Shown: piece by piece, positions 22,871 through 33,929 of the stretch | How positions within the stretch are numbered: the first letter of the stretch is position 1 | Layout of the letters: every line of letters begins with the position of its first letter | Source of the DNA: Patella vulgata | Taxonomy: Eukaryota; Mollusca; Gastropoda; Patellidae | Length of the DNA stretch: 64,000 nt | Assembly (NCBI RefSeq): GCF_932274485.2 | Contig: NC_065880.2 | Location: forward strand, 74,829,730-74,893,729 | Direction of reading: 5' to 3' | The notes under the pieces: generated by a model | Told to the model about the DNA's origin: nothing | The model's database searches: none | What the model saw: only the letters and a program-made list of their open reading frames with translations | Made by a program: the position numbers and the translations under genes

Positions 22871-23611
22871 GCGAAATACTACCAAGTAAAAAAAAACCCC
22901 AAAAAAACCCAACCAAAACATGATAGGCCTTTTAGCCTAGCGCTTAATTCAAACATGGATATGCTTAAATGATTTAATCCATCCTGATGTGTTACTCTTA
23001 AATATATATGTAACCAGCCAATATGGCATGGTACCCTAAGGGCCTGCAGTGTGGTGCCATTATATCAGCATATCGTTTTAGTACATTCTCCTACGGCATT
23101 TTTGCTTGTTTCCAAGGTTACGTCTCGATCCAGCAATTCATGCATTTCTTATTGAAAATAATTATGGCTCGGTTTTAATTTATATACAATACAAAATGAA
23201 TTTATGCCAATAATAGTTAGACAATAAACCAATTTATTATTTGGGTGGATATTTACAATGACAACATCAATATATTAAAACCATTATATTGGCATGCTGT
23301 TCATTACTTGACATTTCATTTCGTTTATCATTTCATGATAAATAACAAATTTTCAGATCATCCACGCACACTGAAATAAATTTCATATTAATAGATAATT
23401 TTCAAATTCAAATATTGGAAAATATATTCTTTGAACTTTTGGCATGTATCCGTGAGCTCGTTTGGGTGGTAGTAACTCATTGCTCCTAAATTATAGTATG
23501 GAAAAGAGGGCAATACAATTACAATTATTGTATAACTTCTTTTTCTTTCAGCTTAATTTGCTTTCTTATACTACGCTCTAATCTAACACCAACGCAATAT
23601 TCTGCCAGGGA
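22871..23611. other. No gene recognised
   Basis: AT-rich intergenic sequence with an A/C-rich run near 22888-22920. Confidence 0.4.
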
Positions 23612-23856
23612 CAATGCCAGATTTACCCACAGGCTTTGCAAGTTGAAGCCTAGGGCCTCAAGATTTAAGGCGCCCTCGACCAAGGCGTATAATATTCTTA
23701 ACACTAACGTTATATGTCATTTTTACAAATCAGCATCGTCGACTTTGCTCAACTGCGTTTAAAACATACCCCCCATCTTCCTCTGGTCGTGAGGGTGAGG
23801 GACTGGGAGGGTCTCATCAGTGAAATAGCCAAGGGCTTAATCTAAATCTGGCCTTG
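23612..23856. mobile_element. hAT-like MITE, diverged TSD
   Basis: The inverted ends are CAATGCCAGATTTA and CAAGGCCAGATTTA. The flanking 8-mers gccaggga and actaggga agree at 6 of 8 positions. Interior sequence (gttgaagcctagggcctcaa) recurs in the element at 32129-32572. Confidence 0.6.
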
Positions 23857-23898
23857 ACTAGGGAGAGTTCCTTTAACAACAGTGATTCTCGTATATAC

Positions 23899-24061
23899 CA
23901 GGGTCCTGTTTCACAAAATTTTAACTAAAGATAAAATCCAAATTTTAGTATAGATACTTCAATTTTGATTGGCTAAGCACTACAATCAGTCTAATATTAT
24001 CCAATCAAATTACTAAAATTTGGATTTTATCTTAGTTAAAATTTCGTGAAACAGGCCCCAG
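23899..24061. mobile_element. Foldback element with about 50-bp arms
   Basis: ttcacaaaattttaactaaa-type sequence at the left is mirrored by ggattttatcttagttaaaa and tttcgtgaaacaggccc at the right. No coding content and no clear target-site duplication. Confidence 0.75.
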
Positions 24062-24304
24062 GGTTTTAAAATCCCATTATTCACCACAAGATGCAGCCCT
24101 GCATGGTTCGTTATATTCACTTGATCTGGCCACCAAAACAATGTGTCTCGTGGTATATTTCTTATTAAAATACAAATGCGACATCACCCTTTGATGTTGG
24201 CGTAACTTTATTTCAAATCGTACATTATTTATACTAGTGAAATATTGGACTTGCGTGACGTATTTCACTGTAAAAGCACGTTCAGGATGTCTGTATTTTA
24301 AGTC

Positions 24305-24412
24305 GTTTAATGGTCGAGAGCGAGACATTGCGTAATACATTGTAAAAACATTCGGGCCTATGGCCCTCTTGTTACAATATATTACTTAATGTCTCGCCCT
24401 CGACCATTAAAC
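24305..24412. repeat. Inverted repeat, 41-bp arms and 26-bp spacer
   Basis: gtttaatggtcgagagcgag (24305) is mirrored by ctcgccctcgaccattaaac (ending 24412), with a few mismatches. It could form a hairpin. Its origin is unknown. Confidence 0.8.
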
Positions 24413-24739
24413 CATACATAATGGATGTAAAATGTCAGTGTTTGTTTTACAGTGTAATAGAAATAAATATAGAATATAAACACAAGTGTTGAAACGTATC
24501 AATATCAAATCTGATGATGCAATACTTCTTTATTGATGGTAAAAATAAAGTACCAAGTGAATTGATGAAAGTATTATACCACACCATCTCCAAATGTCAA
24601 GGTCGAATTCTCCTTGTTTTCTATAGTACAAATAGAGTAATATCTGCTGATATATATGTATTGATCAAATGTTAAAGTAGACTCAACCAGTTTCGTGTAC
24701 GGCGAGGGCAGAAGAAGAGACGGTTCCGGTCATTCATTC

Positions 24740-25040
24740 AAGGGGGCGTTGGCATCCAATCAAAGAGTGAAATTAAAATTTAGTGATCTAAAATTAAATA
24801 TTATCGTTGTACATGCTCCATGAATGAATAAGATTGTGTGTTATGGTACCCCAGCTCCAACAGGGTTATATTGCGCCAAACATGGTGATCGCTGCGAGAC
24901 AAAAGTAGGCTGCACGCTGTCCTACTGTCCCACTTACTCTGTAACCTTTCTCCGCACTGGACCCTGAGTGTTTGGGGCATATACAACCAAGCAGTTGGCA
25001 CCGGACCTCACCAAACCCCTGCACACTCTGAATCCAACCA
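24740..25040. repeat. Second member of the 21200-21400 pair
   Basis: The most similar part is 24950-25020. The frame open at 21248 is not maintained here (stop after a few codons), which argues for a repeat rather than a gene family. Confidence 0.35.
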
Positions 25041-25344
25041 CTACACTATAATGTACTTAGTAAAGTACTTGTATCATTAACAGTCATTAATTATTAATAA
25101 TTATACACTTACCAACGGTAGTAATTGGACTATAAAAGGTAATATTTCCAAGTTCATTAAATATGACTATGTAAGCAGAATAAATACTTTTCAAAATCCT
25201 CGAAGTATACTGAAAGAAATCGTCGATGTAGGAATTGAAGACCTAAAACTCAAGTTTCATATGTTATAGTTGCTGATGTTGCATTTGCTTGAAATCTGAT
25301 GATTGTAGATTTAATTTTAGAAATCATTTCAATGAAGGTTCGTT

Positions 25345-25739
25345 TGAAGCATTGTGTAAGATTTAGATAAAGAGCTGTCAGTTCTTGCCATAATAGTTCA
25401 AAAACAGATAATGAAAAATGTATTTATTGAGAATTTCATTTAATTACTTTATTCTGGGCGAAGTAATGACTGTTTTAAGATGCGGCGTTGATTGTATATT
25501 AATGTAGCAACAATACTTGACAACCGAAATTTAGTGTGGATTATTCATTTTATCGTTAAATTTTTTAAATCTCTCGGCTGTTCAAATCCATTTGTATATC
25601 TGTAGTCCGATGATCTAGAGAGTTGGTTATAATTTGTCAAGTGAAAAAAAAAACCCCAACAAAAAACATGTAAATAATTATTTATATAAGATTTAAAGCC
25701 GGAAAAAATAGTTTTAATTGGCAGGTTTAGCTCTTTAAT
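25345..25739 (+). mobile_element. TTAA-MITE-1, end-eroded copy
   Basis: The interior matches the family (taagatttagataaagagct, ttattctgggcgaagtaatg, caggtttagctctt), but both termini have decayed and the TTAA sites are not clear. Confidence 0.65.
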
Positions 25740-25740
25740 G

Positions 25741-26516
25741 TTTGGAATTTGACCCGTTGTAGGTCTACAGTCAATATCTAAATATATTTGTTGTTGTATA
25801 GGTCAGCTATGGTTTCAATCATGGCCGGTTGTACAAAAAGCGGGGTCCAATTTGGGAGGCCCCAAATTACAGGATATGAATACACTGCAGGATAAACGTA
25901 ACTTTAACAAGGCCCATATTAGTATAATTGACTAATACCTGAAAATAGCCAGCTTGCCTGGGAAATTTTTTATACTTGTCTGCGGGTCCCCGTTCTAGTA
26001 CGGGGCCCAATTTGGGGAACTTGGTCAAATGTGCCGAAAATTGGCCCTGGTTTCAATTAATTTGATTATAGCAACTATGCTTATTACAACAGTATGTTCA
26101 GATTCCAAGGTATGTGTTCAATTATAACACAGTATACAATTGTAAGCTACAGGAAAATTCTGGAATCATAAACAACATTCAATTAATGAAGAATGGAGTG
26201 GAGTTACTGGCGCTCCATACACTAAAAACAGCAGACGAGATATCACATGGCAGAATGGTATTTACCGGTGAACGGCGCGTCATTGCCTTGTTTGGAGACT
26301 GGGGTATACCTTGTAGATAGAATAGACAGATGAAAGACCAATACGATGCTTTCAGTGAGTGAATAAAGGGAAACATAATACCAGGTAATACTTGGTACAT
26401 TGATTAGCAGGGTAAGACTGCCAGCTTCGACCTACACTTTATTTTTACCTTAAAGGAACTTCTACTCAATGCAAAAGTGGTTAACACCCTACTCTCCGGT
26501 TCCAACCGGGATAATT
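25741..26516. other. No gene recognised
   Basis: It contains an open frame around 26114-26320 without a recognisable domain. Confidence 0.35.
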
Positions 26517-26842
26517 AATGAAATATGGTTTAACGTCCTACTGTTCTGCTCCGACAGGGATAATGAAGATGGGCATACGCCATACAGTGTGCTGTGGGGG
26601 AGCTAAGGCCTACCCTTATATCGAATTACAACTGCCAAGGGATCTTTAACGTGCACGTCAACGTGTACACGGAACCTCAGTTTTTCGTCCCATTCGAACT
26701 ACTAAAGAGCTGTAGGCCTACTTGTCAGATGCTCTGTCTTGCACCACTGACAAGGGGAAACCCGATAAACTTTCTCGGCCAACACAAGAAGCGAACCAGC
26801 GACCTCCAGGCTAGCGAGGCAGCATCTTACCGATTTAGCATG
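26517..26842 (-). repeat. SINE B, minus orientation, nearly complete
   Basis: Reads aaatatggtttaacgtccta at the tail side to gacctccaggctagcgaggc and agcatcttaccgatttagca at the head side. Confidence 0.8.
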
Positions 26843-27359
26843 TTCCACATAGTCCAATATTACCCGGTGGCACACATATAAATATTGTTTTTTGGGGGCC
26901 CAGACGGGATCTGTTTCCTCATGCAAAATCATGAGTCACCTCGCCTCTGATCTTTGCGCGGTAATCTGCCCTTTCCCGAAATCTATTTCCTAATTTTTTC
27001 GAGAAAGCTATAATACTTGTCGCTTTAGAGCAAGGTTTAGCCCACCAGCTTTCTACCTGAATTCCTCAGTCTGTTGATAAACACATAATAATGTATAGTA
27101 GCATATGTTAAATGTGAACAAAGTTCTTAGATAAACGTGTTTATAGACTGTATAAATGATAGTGTGTTTTAGTGAAGTATGGCTAATATTGTTAGTTTAC
27201 TAAAACGATTAAGCTGATTAAAGATCTTTCAATAATAAAACATTCAGAAAACATTATTTAAAATTACTGCAGCATATATATTTATTGATTTATATAATAC
27301 AAAAACAAAACAACACAACAACATGGCGAATAACGAACCTTTAGAAATGAATTGTATAT
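26843..27359. other. No gene recognised
   Basis: AT-rich sequence between two SINE B copies. Confidence 0.4.
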
Positions 27360-27370
27360 TATATGATATG

Positions 27371-27714
27371 CCTAGCCTGGAGGTCGGGTGTTCGATCCCT
27401 GCATTGGCCGAGAAAGTTCATCCAGATTTTCCGGCGTGATTTCCCCTTGTCAGTGATGCAGGACGGAGGGCCTGACAAGGACAGCTGTCTAGTCGTTCGG
27501 ATGGGACGAGAAACCGAGGTCCCGTGTACACATTGGCGTGCACGTAAAAGATCCCTTGGCAGTTGGAATTCGATATAAGAGTAGGCCATAGTGCCGCTGC
27601 CCGGGCAAAATTTCCCTCAAAGCACACTGTACGGCGTATGCCCGTCTTCATTAGCCCAGTTTAGGAGCAGAACAGTAGGACGTTAAACCCCATTTCATTT
27701 CATTTCATTTCATT
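27371..27714 (+). repeat. SINE B, 5' truncated, 11-bp TSD
   Basis: It begins inside the tRNA-like head (cctagcctggaggtcgggtg), has the B box GGTGTTCGATCCC and ends AGGACGTTAAACCCCATTTC with a TTTCA tail. TATATGATATG flanks it at 27360-27370 and 27715-27725. The long open frames seen through it on both strands come from the SINE. Confidence 0.9.
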
Positions 27715-27760
27715 TATATGATATGCGAACGAAATATAAAACAGGCAGTAATCTGGTCTT

Positions 27761-27872
27761 TAACGACCACTCGACAGAAACTAGTGGTGGGTGAAGACCG
27801 AAGCCCCCCTTGAGAACCCACGAGGTTGGACAGGCGACCCTACTCCTTGTCACGTATCTGGGAATTGACACC
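27761..27872 (-). repeat. SINE A fragment, minus orientation
   Basis: It shows accactcgacagaaactagt and aacccacgaggttggacagg. It abuts a plus-oriented copy. Confidence 0.7.
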
Positions 27873-28075
27873 ATGCCTCTTGATCATAAGGTCTGTCATT
27901 GAGTCAAGTGGCGTGGTGTCGATTCCCCGTATAGGCTCGCATGTCCAACTTCGTTTGTTTTCTCTGAAGCCCTTGAATTCTTCACACTGCTAACCCCTAA
28001 GTGCAAGCAAATTATTCAAATAATGTTGTAAAATATGTTACTCCGAAAATGACCTAGTTTGTGTTTATTGGACGT
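27873..28075 (+). repeat. SINE A, head-truncated, diverged
   Basis: From cttgatcataaggtctgtca to gtgtttattggacgtta. The core is degenerate. Confidence 0.7.
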
Positions 28076-28268
28076 TAACGCGTGCGTGTTAGATCATAAG
28101 GTCTGCCTTGAGTCAAGTGTCGTGGTTAAGATCCCCGTGTGTAAATGACAAGAACTAGGGACACCTGTCCAACCTCGTCTGCTCTCTCTGTGTCGTCCGG
28201 TTTCCTTCCACTGCCGAACACCACATAAGTGTTGAGTGGACGTTACCCCCCCCCCCCCTCTCTCTTTA
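28076..28268 (+). repeat. SINE A, third copy of the cluster
   Basis: From cgcgtgcgtgttagatcata to gttgagtggacgtt, then a C run and CT tail. Three SINE A pieces lie end to end here. Confidence 0.7.
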
Positions 28269-29090
28269 GCTACTTATAACTTTCTTTTCCCTTCTTACAA
28301 GACAATGTTTGTTGACTTTGTATCGATGAAGAATATTTGGATTAATATCTTCCAGGTTATGGTGAATTTTCAGGATTTTGACGAGAAAGATCATAGGCCA
28401 ATGGAGGGAGAATTACTAGCCTTAGTACACTGTTTCTTGAAATATCGACCCGGAATATTTGTGGAATTTGCTATATGGTCGATATTAATTCTATATCAAA
28501 CCTCGTATCGGGGTAAATTTTATTCCAGTCTGACAAGTTGTAGTAGTTGTCCAGTGGCAACAATCAATAATGGTGGTTATTCCGTCCACGATTAGGAACA
28601 CTATAGTAAATATAAAGATGCAAAGATAAGAGCCACACACTAACAAACAAACAAACAAACAATCAGAAATCCATAAGAAATCCTAGAGACAAGACCGCCA
28701 ATATACAGAAATTGCAAAGAATAAACAACAAAAAGTATTATCAAATCATGTGGATGGACCCTAGGGCCAGTCGTAAGTGACGGAGAACCCGCACCACACA
28801 CAAACAGAAATCAATCCAAAAGACAACCCCGCGGACAAGACACAGTAAATCGACATTAAGATAAAATTATTATCAAATCAAGAGGATAAATACGTGATAT
28901 CAGGTGTTCTACAAATTGCAAAAAAATACTGTGAACTTGGAATTCAGAAGCCAAAGGTGTTGAGTAGAGTATAGTCTGCCAACAAGTCCCCTATCTTGGC
29001 ATTCACATATTCTGCTACACAATTAGGCGCGAAACGGCGACATATTGTCCATATCGGAACCCTAACCTGTGATTCCCGGAGCACCCAGGT
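28269..29090. other. Unexplained stretch with (AAAC)n
   Basis: A frame running from the SINE tail to a stop near 28595 is open for over 100 codons, but I recognise no domain and the composition gives no support. An AAAC microsatellite lies at about 28643-28662. Confidence 0.35.
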
Positions 29091-29091
29091 C

Positions 29092-29123
<32 letters not shown>

Positions 29124-29341
29124 CAGAGAGACAGCGAGTGAGCAATTTTATTTCAATAATTCGCCAGCGTTTAGGGGTCTTTAGCAGTGGGAGGAAACCG
29201 GAGGACCCGGAGAAAACCCACAAGGTTGGATAGACGACCCTACTCCATTTCGCGTACAAGTCGGGAATCGAAACAACGCCACTTGACTCAATGAAAGACC
29301 TTATAATACAAAGCGCACGTGTTATTCCCCCCCCCCCCCCA
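29091..29341 (-). repeat. SINE A, minus orientation
   Basis: A GA-rich tail on the left is followed by tttcaataattcgccagcgt and aggaaaccggaggacccgga, with the tRNA-like head ending in a C run near 29341. The 3' terminal motif has been replaced by microsatellite. Confidence 0.8.
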
Positions 29342-29692
29342 AGAAAAAGAACTAGAAGAAAATGGGAGAAAAAAAATGTCACCCGCACCCCATTGAACTT
29401 CCACGGAATCCGACAGCCAGCGGTACAGAGATCTATTACAACGGAGACCTAATGTTTACTTTCATCCGAGTAAATTGATTTCCATTTCATGAGCCAACGT
29501 ACGTTTTCATTGATTACAATTTAGACTTATACCGTCCTGCGACCTTGAGTCTATAGTGAAAACAACTGATTGTGCTTGGCTACTATGGAAACGCAATTTT
29601 TGATACTATCATAATTATTCGATTAATTTTTACTTTTGTGTCATGCAATAATAGTAATAGGCCTAAACCGTCCATCTCTTCGTAGTATGAAA

Positions 29693-30037
29693 TAAAATGG
29701 AATGAAATGGAGTTTAACGTCCTACTATTCTGCTCCGACCTAGCTAATGAAGACGGGCATACGCAATACAGTGTGCTATGAGGGAAATTTTGCCCGGACA
29801 GCGACACTACGGCCTACTCTTATATCGAATTCCAACTGTCAAGGGATCTTTTACGTGCACGTCAATGTGTACACGGGACCTCGGTTTTATCGTCCCATCC
29901 GAACGACTAGACATCACTGACAAGGGGGAATTACGCCGGAAAATCTGGGTGAACTTTCTCGGCCAATGCAGGGATCGAACACCCGACCTCCAGGCTAACG
30001 AGCCAGCGTCTTTTCCACTTAGCCACCGTAGCCCCCT
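29693..30037 (-). repeat. SINE B, minus orientation, near full length
   Basis: From gaatgaaatggagtttaacg to cttagccaccgtagccccct. A block of about 30 bp (agctgtccttgtcaggccct in other copies) is missing. The flanks gtagtatgaaat and gtaacatgaaac are similar and may be a diverged target-site duplication. Confidence 0.85.
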
Positions 30038-30260
30038 GGTAACATGAAACTATCTCCATATCCCATTGATTTAAAATGCGGGAACTCCCATGGCTGCTTC
30101 CATGCTAATCCTCTCGGTTTTTAAATAGGGAATCCCCGTGGCTGCTTCCACATCTGTCTCTTCGTAATATGAAACCCGCTCCGTATCCCATCTATTTAAA
30201 ATGGAGAATCCCCGGTGTCTGCTGTCCTCTTTCGTCATCCAGAATCCTGGTTCCAACTGA
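30038..30260. repeat. Short degenerate tandem repeat
   Basis: The phrases cccatggctgcttccatgct, cccgtggctgcttccacatc and cccggtgtctgctgtcctct recur with atatgaaa-type spacers. Confidence 0.5.
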
Positions 30261-30379
30261 ATCCAATAGGGTTTATAATGACGTCGTCAATCATAATTAG
30301 TAATGACAGGATTAGTACACGTGATGTAATAGATTAATACGATAAAAAAATCTAATTAGTATAAGTTGATATCCCGTTG

Positions 30380-30890
30380 TTCTTCCCCGTCTTCATTAAC
30401 CTCATTAACAGTAGGACGTTAAACCTCATATCATTTCATTTCTGTTATTATTTTATACTTACATGAGGCATTGCTTATTGGTTTTATTAATGTTTGCAGG
30501 ACGGGGGTCTGACAAGAAACAATGTCTAGTCGTGCGGATGGTACAAAAAAACTAAAGTATAGTGTACAGGCTAGCATGCACGTAAACTTCGTGTCATTTC
30601 ATTTCTGTTATTATTTTATACTTACATGTGGTATTGTTGATTGGTTTTATTAATGTTTGCAGAACGAGGATCTGACAAGAAACAACGTTTAGTCGTGCGG
30701 ATAGTACAAAAAAACTATAATGTATAGGCTGGCATGCAATTGAAGGAACCCCTGACTGCTGGGATTCGAAATAAGATATTAGGTCGTAGAGCCGATGTCT
30801 GCATAAATTCTCCCCATGGCACACTGCATGACGTATACCCATCTTCATTCGCCCAGTCGGAACAGAACAGTAAAATATACATTCCATTTC
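30380..30890 (+). repeat. SINE B derivative with a 163-bp tandem duplication
   Basis: A SINE B 3' end (30393-30440) is followed by two copies of a 163-bp block starting tcatttcatttctgttatta (30431 and 30594). The block includes mid-SINE sequence (ctgacaagaaacaa, gtcgtgcggat). The last copy continues to a SINE B 3' end near 30890. Confidence 0.7.
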
Positions 30891-31098
30891 GTTTTACGAA
30901 TTCCTACCATTAACGACAGGATATCACAGCAGTTGTTTATTCCAAACCGCGCATTCAGTCAATTCTAATCACCACACCAATCTCCACCCTATCAAAACCA
31001 ATTGAATACTTTCAAGATTTCCATCAATATTGATGTATTTTATATTTGGATGAATAGAAATTCTACTTGGACAAACATTTTGCTTTCAGCGAGGCAAT

Positions 31099-31469
31099 GA
31101 AATGAAATGAAATGGGGCTTAACGCCCTACTGTTCTGTTCCGAACTGGGCTAATGAAGACGGGTATACGCCATACAGTGTGCTATGAGGGAAATTTTGCC
31201 CGGACAGCGGCACTACGGCCTACTGTTATATCGAATTTATACTGTCAAGGGATATTTTACGTGCACGCCAATGTGTACACGGGACCCCGGTTTTTTACCA
31301 TCCGAACGACTAGACAGCTGTCCTTGTCAGGCCCTCCGTCCTGCATCACTGACAATGGGGAACCATGCCAGAAAATCTGGATGAACTTTCTCGGCCAATG
31401 CAGGGATCGAACACCCGACCTCCAGGCTAGCGAGCCAGCGTCTAACCCACTTAGTCACCGTGACCTCCA
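31099..31469 (-). repeat. SINE B, full length, 13-bp TSD with one mismatch
   Basis: At 371 bp this is the reference full-length SINE B. Read on its own strand it begins atggaggtcacggtgactaa, has the B box gtgttcgatcc and ends with a TTTCA tail. Flanks: tcagcgaggcaat (31086-31098) and tcagcgagggaat (31470-31482). Confidence 0.92.
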
Positions 31470-31525
31470 TCAGCGAGGGAATAGATTGATCTCCTGAACT
31501 GCAATGTATTACAGAATCATAGAAA

Positions 31526-31551
31526 AAACAAAACAAAACAAAACAAAACAT
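31526..31551. repeat. (CAAAA)n microsatellite
   Basis: Five or six units of caaaa. Confidence 0.9.
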
Positions 31552-32128
31552 TTCTTCAAAATTTTGTGCTCCGTGTTCCAGATTAAATTGTTTATCTCCA
31601 TTCCATGTTATTTCCTCTGGAAGGCTACGAGCGGTACAAGGGGCTGCGCGATTCAATTGGAAACATTTCCGGTTTGCTGTCCCGGTTCACAGCCAAGGTT
31701 TCTAATATAATAATTTTACTTGACAAGAATTGAGATCGAATAGATTACCTCACCCCGACCCCCAAAATAGGATCAATGAGTCCAGTTGGCTTAAAGACAA
31801 ACCTGTATATTTAATCTTTCAGACACCATTAAACATGCGTCTGTACTTGTTTCTAAGGATTCGTCGCTACTCTGGGTTTTAATGTGAGGACCTTGTATAG
31901 ACCATTTTATTTTAAAACAAAAAATACATTGTGTGTATGTACTGTCACGTTTTGTTGCATTATCTAGATTAAAGGCCGCCTGCTCTAAATAACCCTAAAC
32001 AATATGAACGGGAATACCATACAGACAATCCAACATGTAAAAGCGAATAAAGCTGATCCTTTTTACTATGTACATGTGTATGCAAAAGCGTAGAAACTGG
32101 CCGAAAAGTGGCACTCCAGCCAAAGAAC
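31552..32128. other. No gene recognised
   Basis: AT-rich intergenic sequence. Confidence 0.4.
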
Positions 32129-32572
32129 CAATGCCGGGCTTTCCCGTAGGCTATATGCTGAAGCCTAGGACCTCAAGATATCCGGTGTTAGGTCTAAATA
32201 TTAATGCCACCTCAAGATTTCGCCAAGGTCACGAGATGTAGGCCTAAACAGACCTGGCGCTAACCCTAAATCTAACCCCTAGGCCTAGCCCTAACTCACA
32301 ATCCTCGGCAACAATCGTGTAACCTTGACGAAATCTGTAGGTGGTCTGATATGTAGGGATTCCGGCCAAGATGTATGTCATATTTGACACTGTCATAAGA
32401 CTTACTTAAACTCTCTGCAATCTTAAACATCCGACAGTATCCTGGACTTTTCTTACTGGACTTTTCTTAGTAAAACATCCGTTCATCTTCCTCTAGTCAT
32501 GGGGATAGAGGACTGGGAGGTGCCTCATAAATGGAATAGCGTAGGGTCTCTCTTCATCTGAATCTGGCACTA
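32129..32572. mobile_element. hAT-like element carrying a nested MITE
   Basis: The left end caatgccgggctttcc and inverted right end agtgccagattcag resemble the element at 23612-23856, and aagcctaggacctcaagata is shared. The flanks caaagaac and caaccacc agree at 5 of 8. The element is longer than its relative because of the insert at 32206-32346. Confidence 0.55.
32206..32346. mobile_element. CCACCT-type MITE, nested
   Basis: The inverted ends are GCCACCTCAAGATTTCGCCA and GACCACCTACAGATTTCGTC. The interior contains telomere-like ctaaccct phrases. It sits inside the hAT-like element at 32129-32572 and is related to 22751-22870. Confidence 0.65.
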
Positions 32573-33196
32573 CAACCACCCTTTAAGAATGCACACAAGG
32601 GTGGACCGGCCCTGGGACCGTCGAACATGGCCCATGGGCCCAGAGTGAACAAAATTAATTTGACACACATTCATCTTCGCATTTACCAAGAAAGATAATG
32701 ACCTAATTCCGAAGAGAATAATGAGTAGCATGCAGGAAAGAAGAATGAAGCTAGTTCCGTTTCCTCGTCATGTCACGTTTGCTCCACCGCGCCGCGATGG
32801 GAGCGGGGAATGGGGGGGGGGGGGGGCAGGGAAACAAGAGCTTACCAGTCCGTCCCTGGTTCAAGCTACTCAGCAGATATCAATAACACATAATGAAACC
32901 GTTAAAGCGAACACTAGATTATTAATTACTCTTACTAATTCTCCAGATTTCCAACAGACATCTTATCTGTTGTTTAGAATAACATTTAATAGTTAACGAA
33001 ACCTCCTATAATTAAATTATATACACATAGTGTTAGTTACGTAATATAATGGCTATTTCTTTAAACAATTCTATCTTGATAATAAAACACAGATGTGGAA
33101 GTACTAAACCATTATAGCTTTGATCAGGAATAAACAAAGTACTTTATACATGCTAAGTGTTATCTATCTGCTATAATATTGTGTATTAATTAGGTA
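32573..33196. other. No gene recognised; poly-G tract
   Basis: It contains a G run at about 32813-32826 and otherwise unremarkable sequence. Confidence 0.4.
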
Positions 33197-33810
33197 AGGA
33201 GGGTTGGATGGCCGAGTGGTATAACACGTGTGCTTTAGATCAAAAGGTCTGTTAAAGATACCTTATGGGAGATTCGATAACGAGTTGGTAGTTCTCACTA
33301 TAAGAGTTAAAAACTAGATAATGTAAAGGCAATTTGCTGAAAATTTAATTCAAATTGATCCTCTTTGAACCGAGAACTAAGCGATTGAAATTTCCGCCTA
33401 GCCTCGGTCATCATTACTAAAGTCAGTACGATAAACAGCATAGTCTCGATTATCCATTTAATCGTGAAATCGTGAATGAAAGTTATGCAGTAAATCGGCT
33501 CATAATCCACTAGCGATGTCATCTAGAATTGATTATAGTCTGGATAGGTTAATTAATGTCTAATTAATAATTTAGATAACATTTCAGGCCTAAAAAAAAA
33601 CAAACCTGCAATGGACAGATTTAGCTCTTGCATAAAGTAAGTTTAATGAGTTGGGCTGTTCCGATCCCAAGATTGTATATGACAAGTAATAGGGTCGCCT
33701 GAGCTACCGCGTGGGGTTACTTCCGGTTATAAGCGAATTATAACTGAAATAAATATGTACCATACATTAGTCCCAAAATTACCTAGTTTGTGTTGACGTT
33801 AGGTTAAACC
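33197..33810 (+). repeat. SINE A interrupted by a TTAA-MITE-1
   Basis: The head (ttggatggccgagtggtata to aaaaggtctg) stops at 33251 and the SINE resumes at about 33647 (atgagttgggctgttccgat) through ttgacgttaggttaaacccc. The gap is filled by the MITE at 33256-33642. Confidence 0.8.
33256..33642 (+). mobile_element. TTAA-MITE-1 inserted in SINE A
   Basis: It is flanked by TTAA (33252-33255 and 33643-33646). The uninterrupted SINE has only one such position at this point, so TTAA is the target duplicated on insertion. The left end reads AGATACCTTATGGGAGATTC. Confidence 0.85.
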
Positions 33811-33893
33811 CCTTTAATCTAGCATGACAGCAGTGGCCGGTGTCGCGCATGTGGCGTGATATGCTTACCTTTTCACCATTTCACGAGGAGGGA

Positions 33894-33916
33894 CTCTCTC
33901 TCTCTCTCTCTCTCTC
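33894..33916. repeat. (CT)n microsatellite
   Basis: About eleven CT units. Confidence 0.9.
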
Positions 33917-33929
33917 CGGCGTAACTAAA

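Noticed and set aside
27371-27714. Open frames of 70-77 codons on both strands
   Set aside because: They lie within a SINE B. The same frames recur in other SINE B copies and reflect the repeat, not a gene.
28236-28595. Open frame of 119 codons
   Set aside because: It starts in a SINE A tail, has no recognisable domain and no splice or promoter support; kept only as an unexplained stretch.
31504-31710. Lysine- and threonine-rich open frame
   Set aside because: It is mostly translation of a (CAAAA)n microsatellite.
32230-32320. Possible interstitial telomere
   Set aside because: The ctaaccct words are few, imperfect and bounded by MITE ends.
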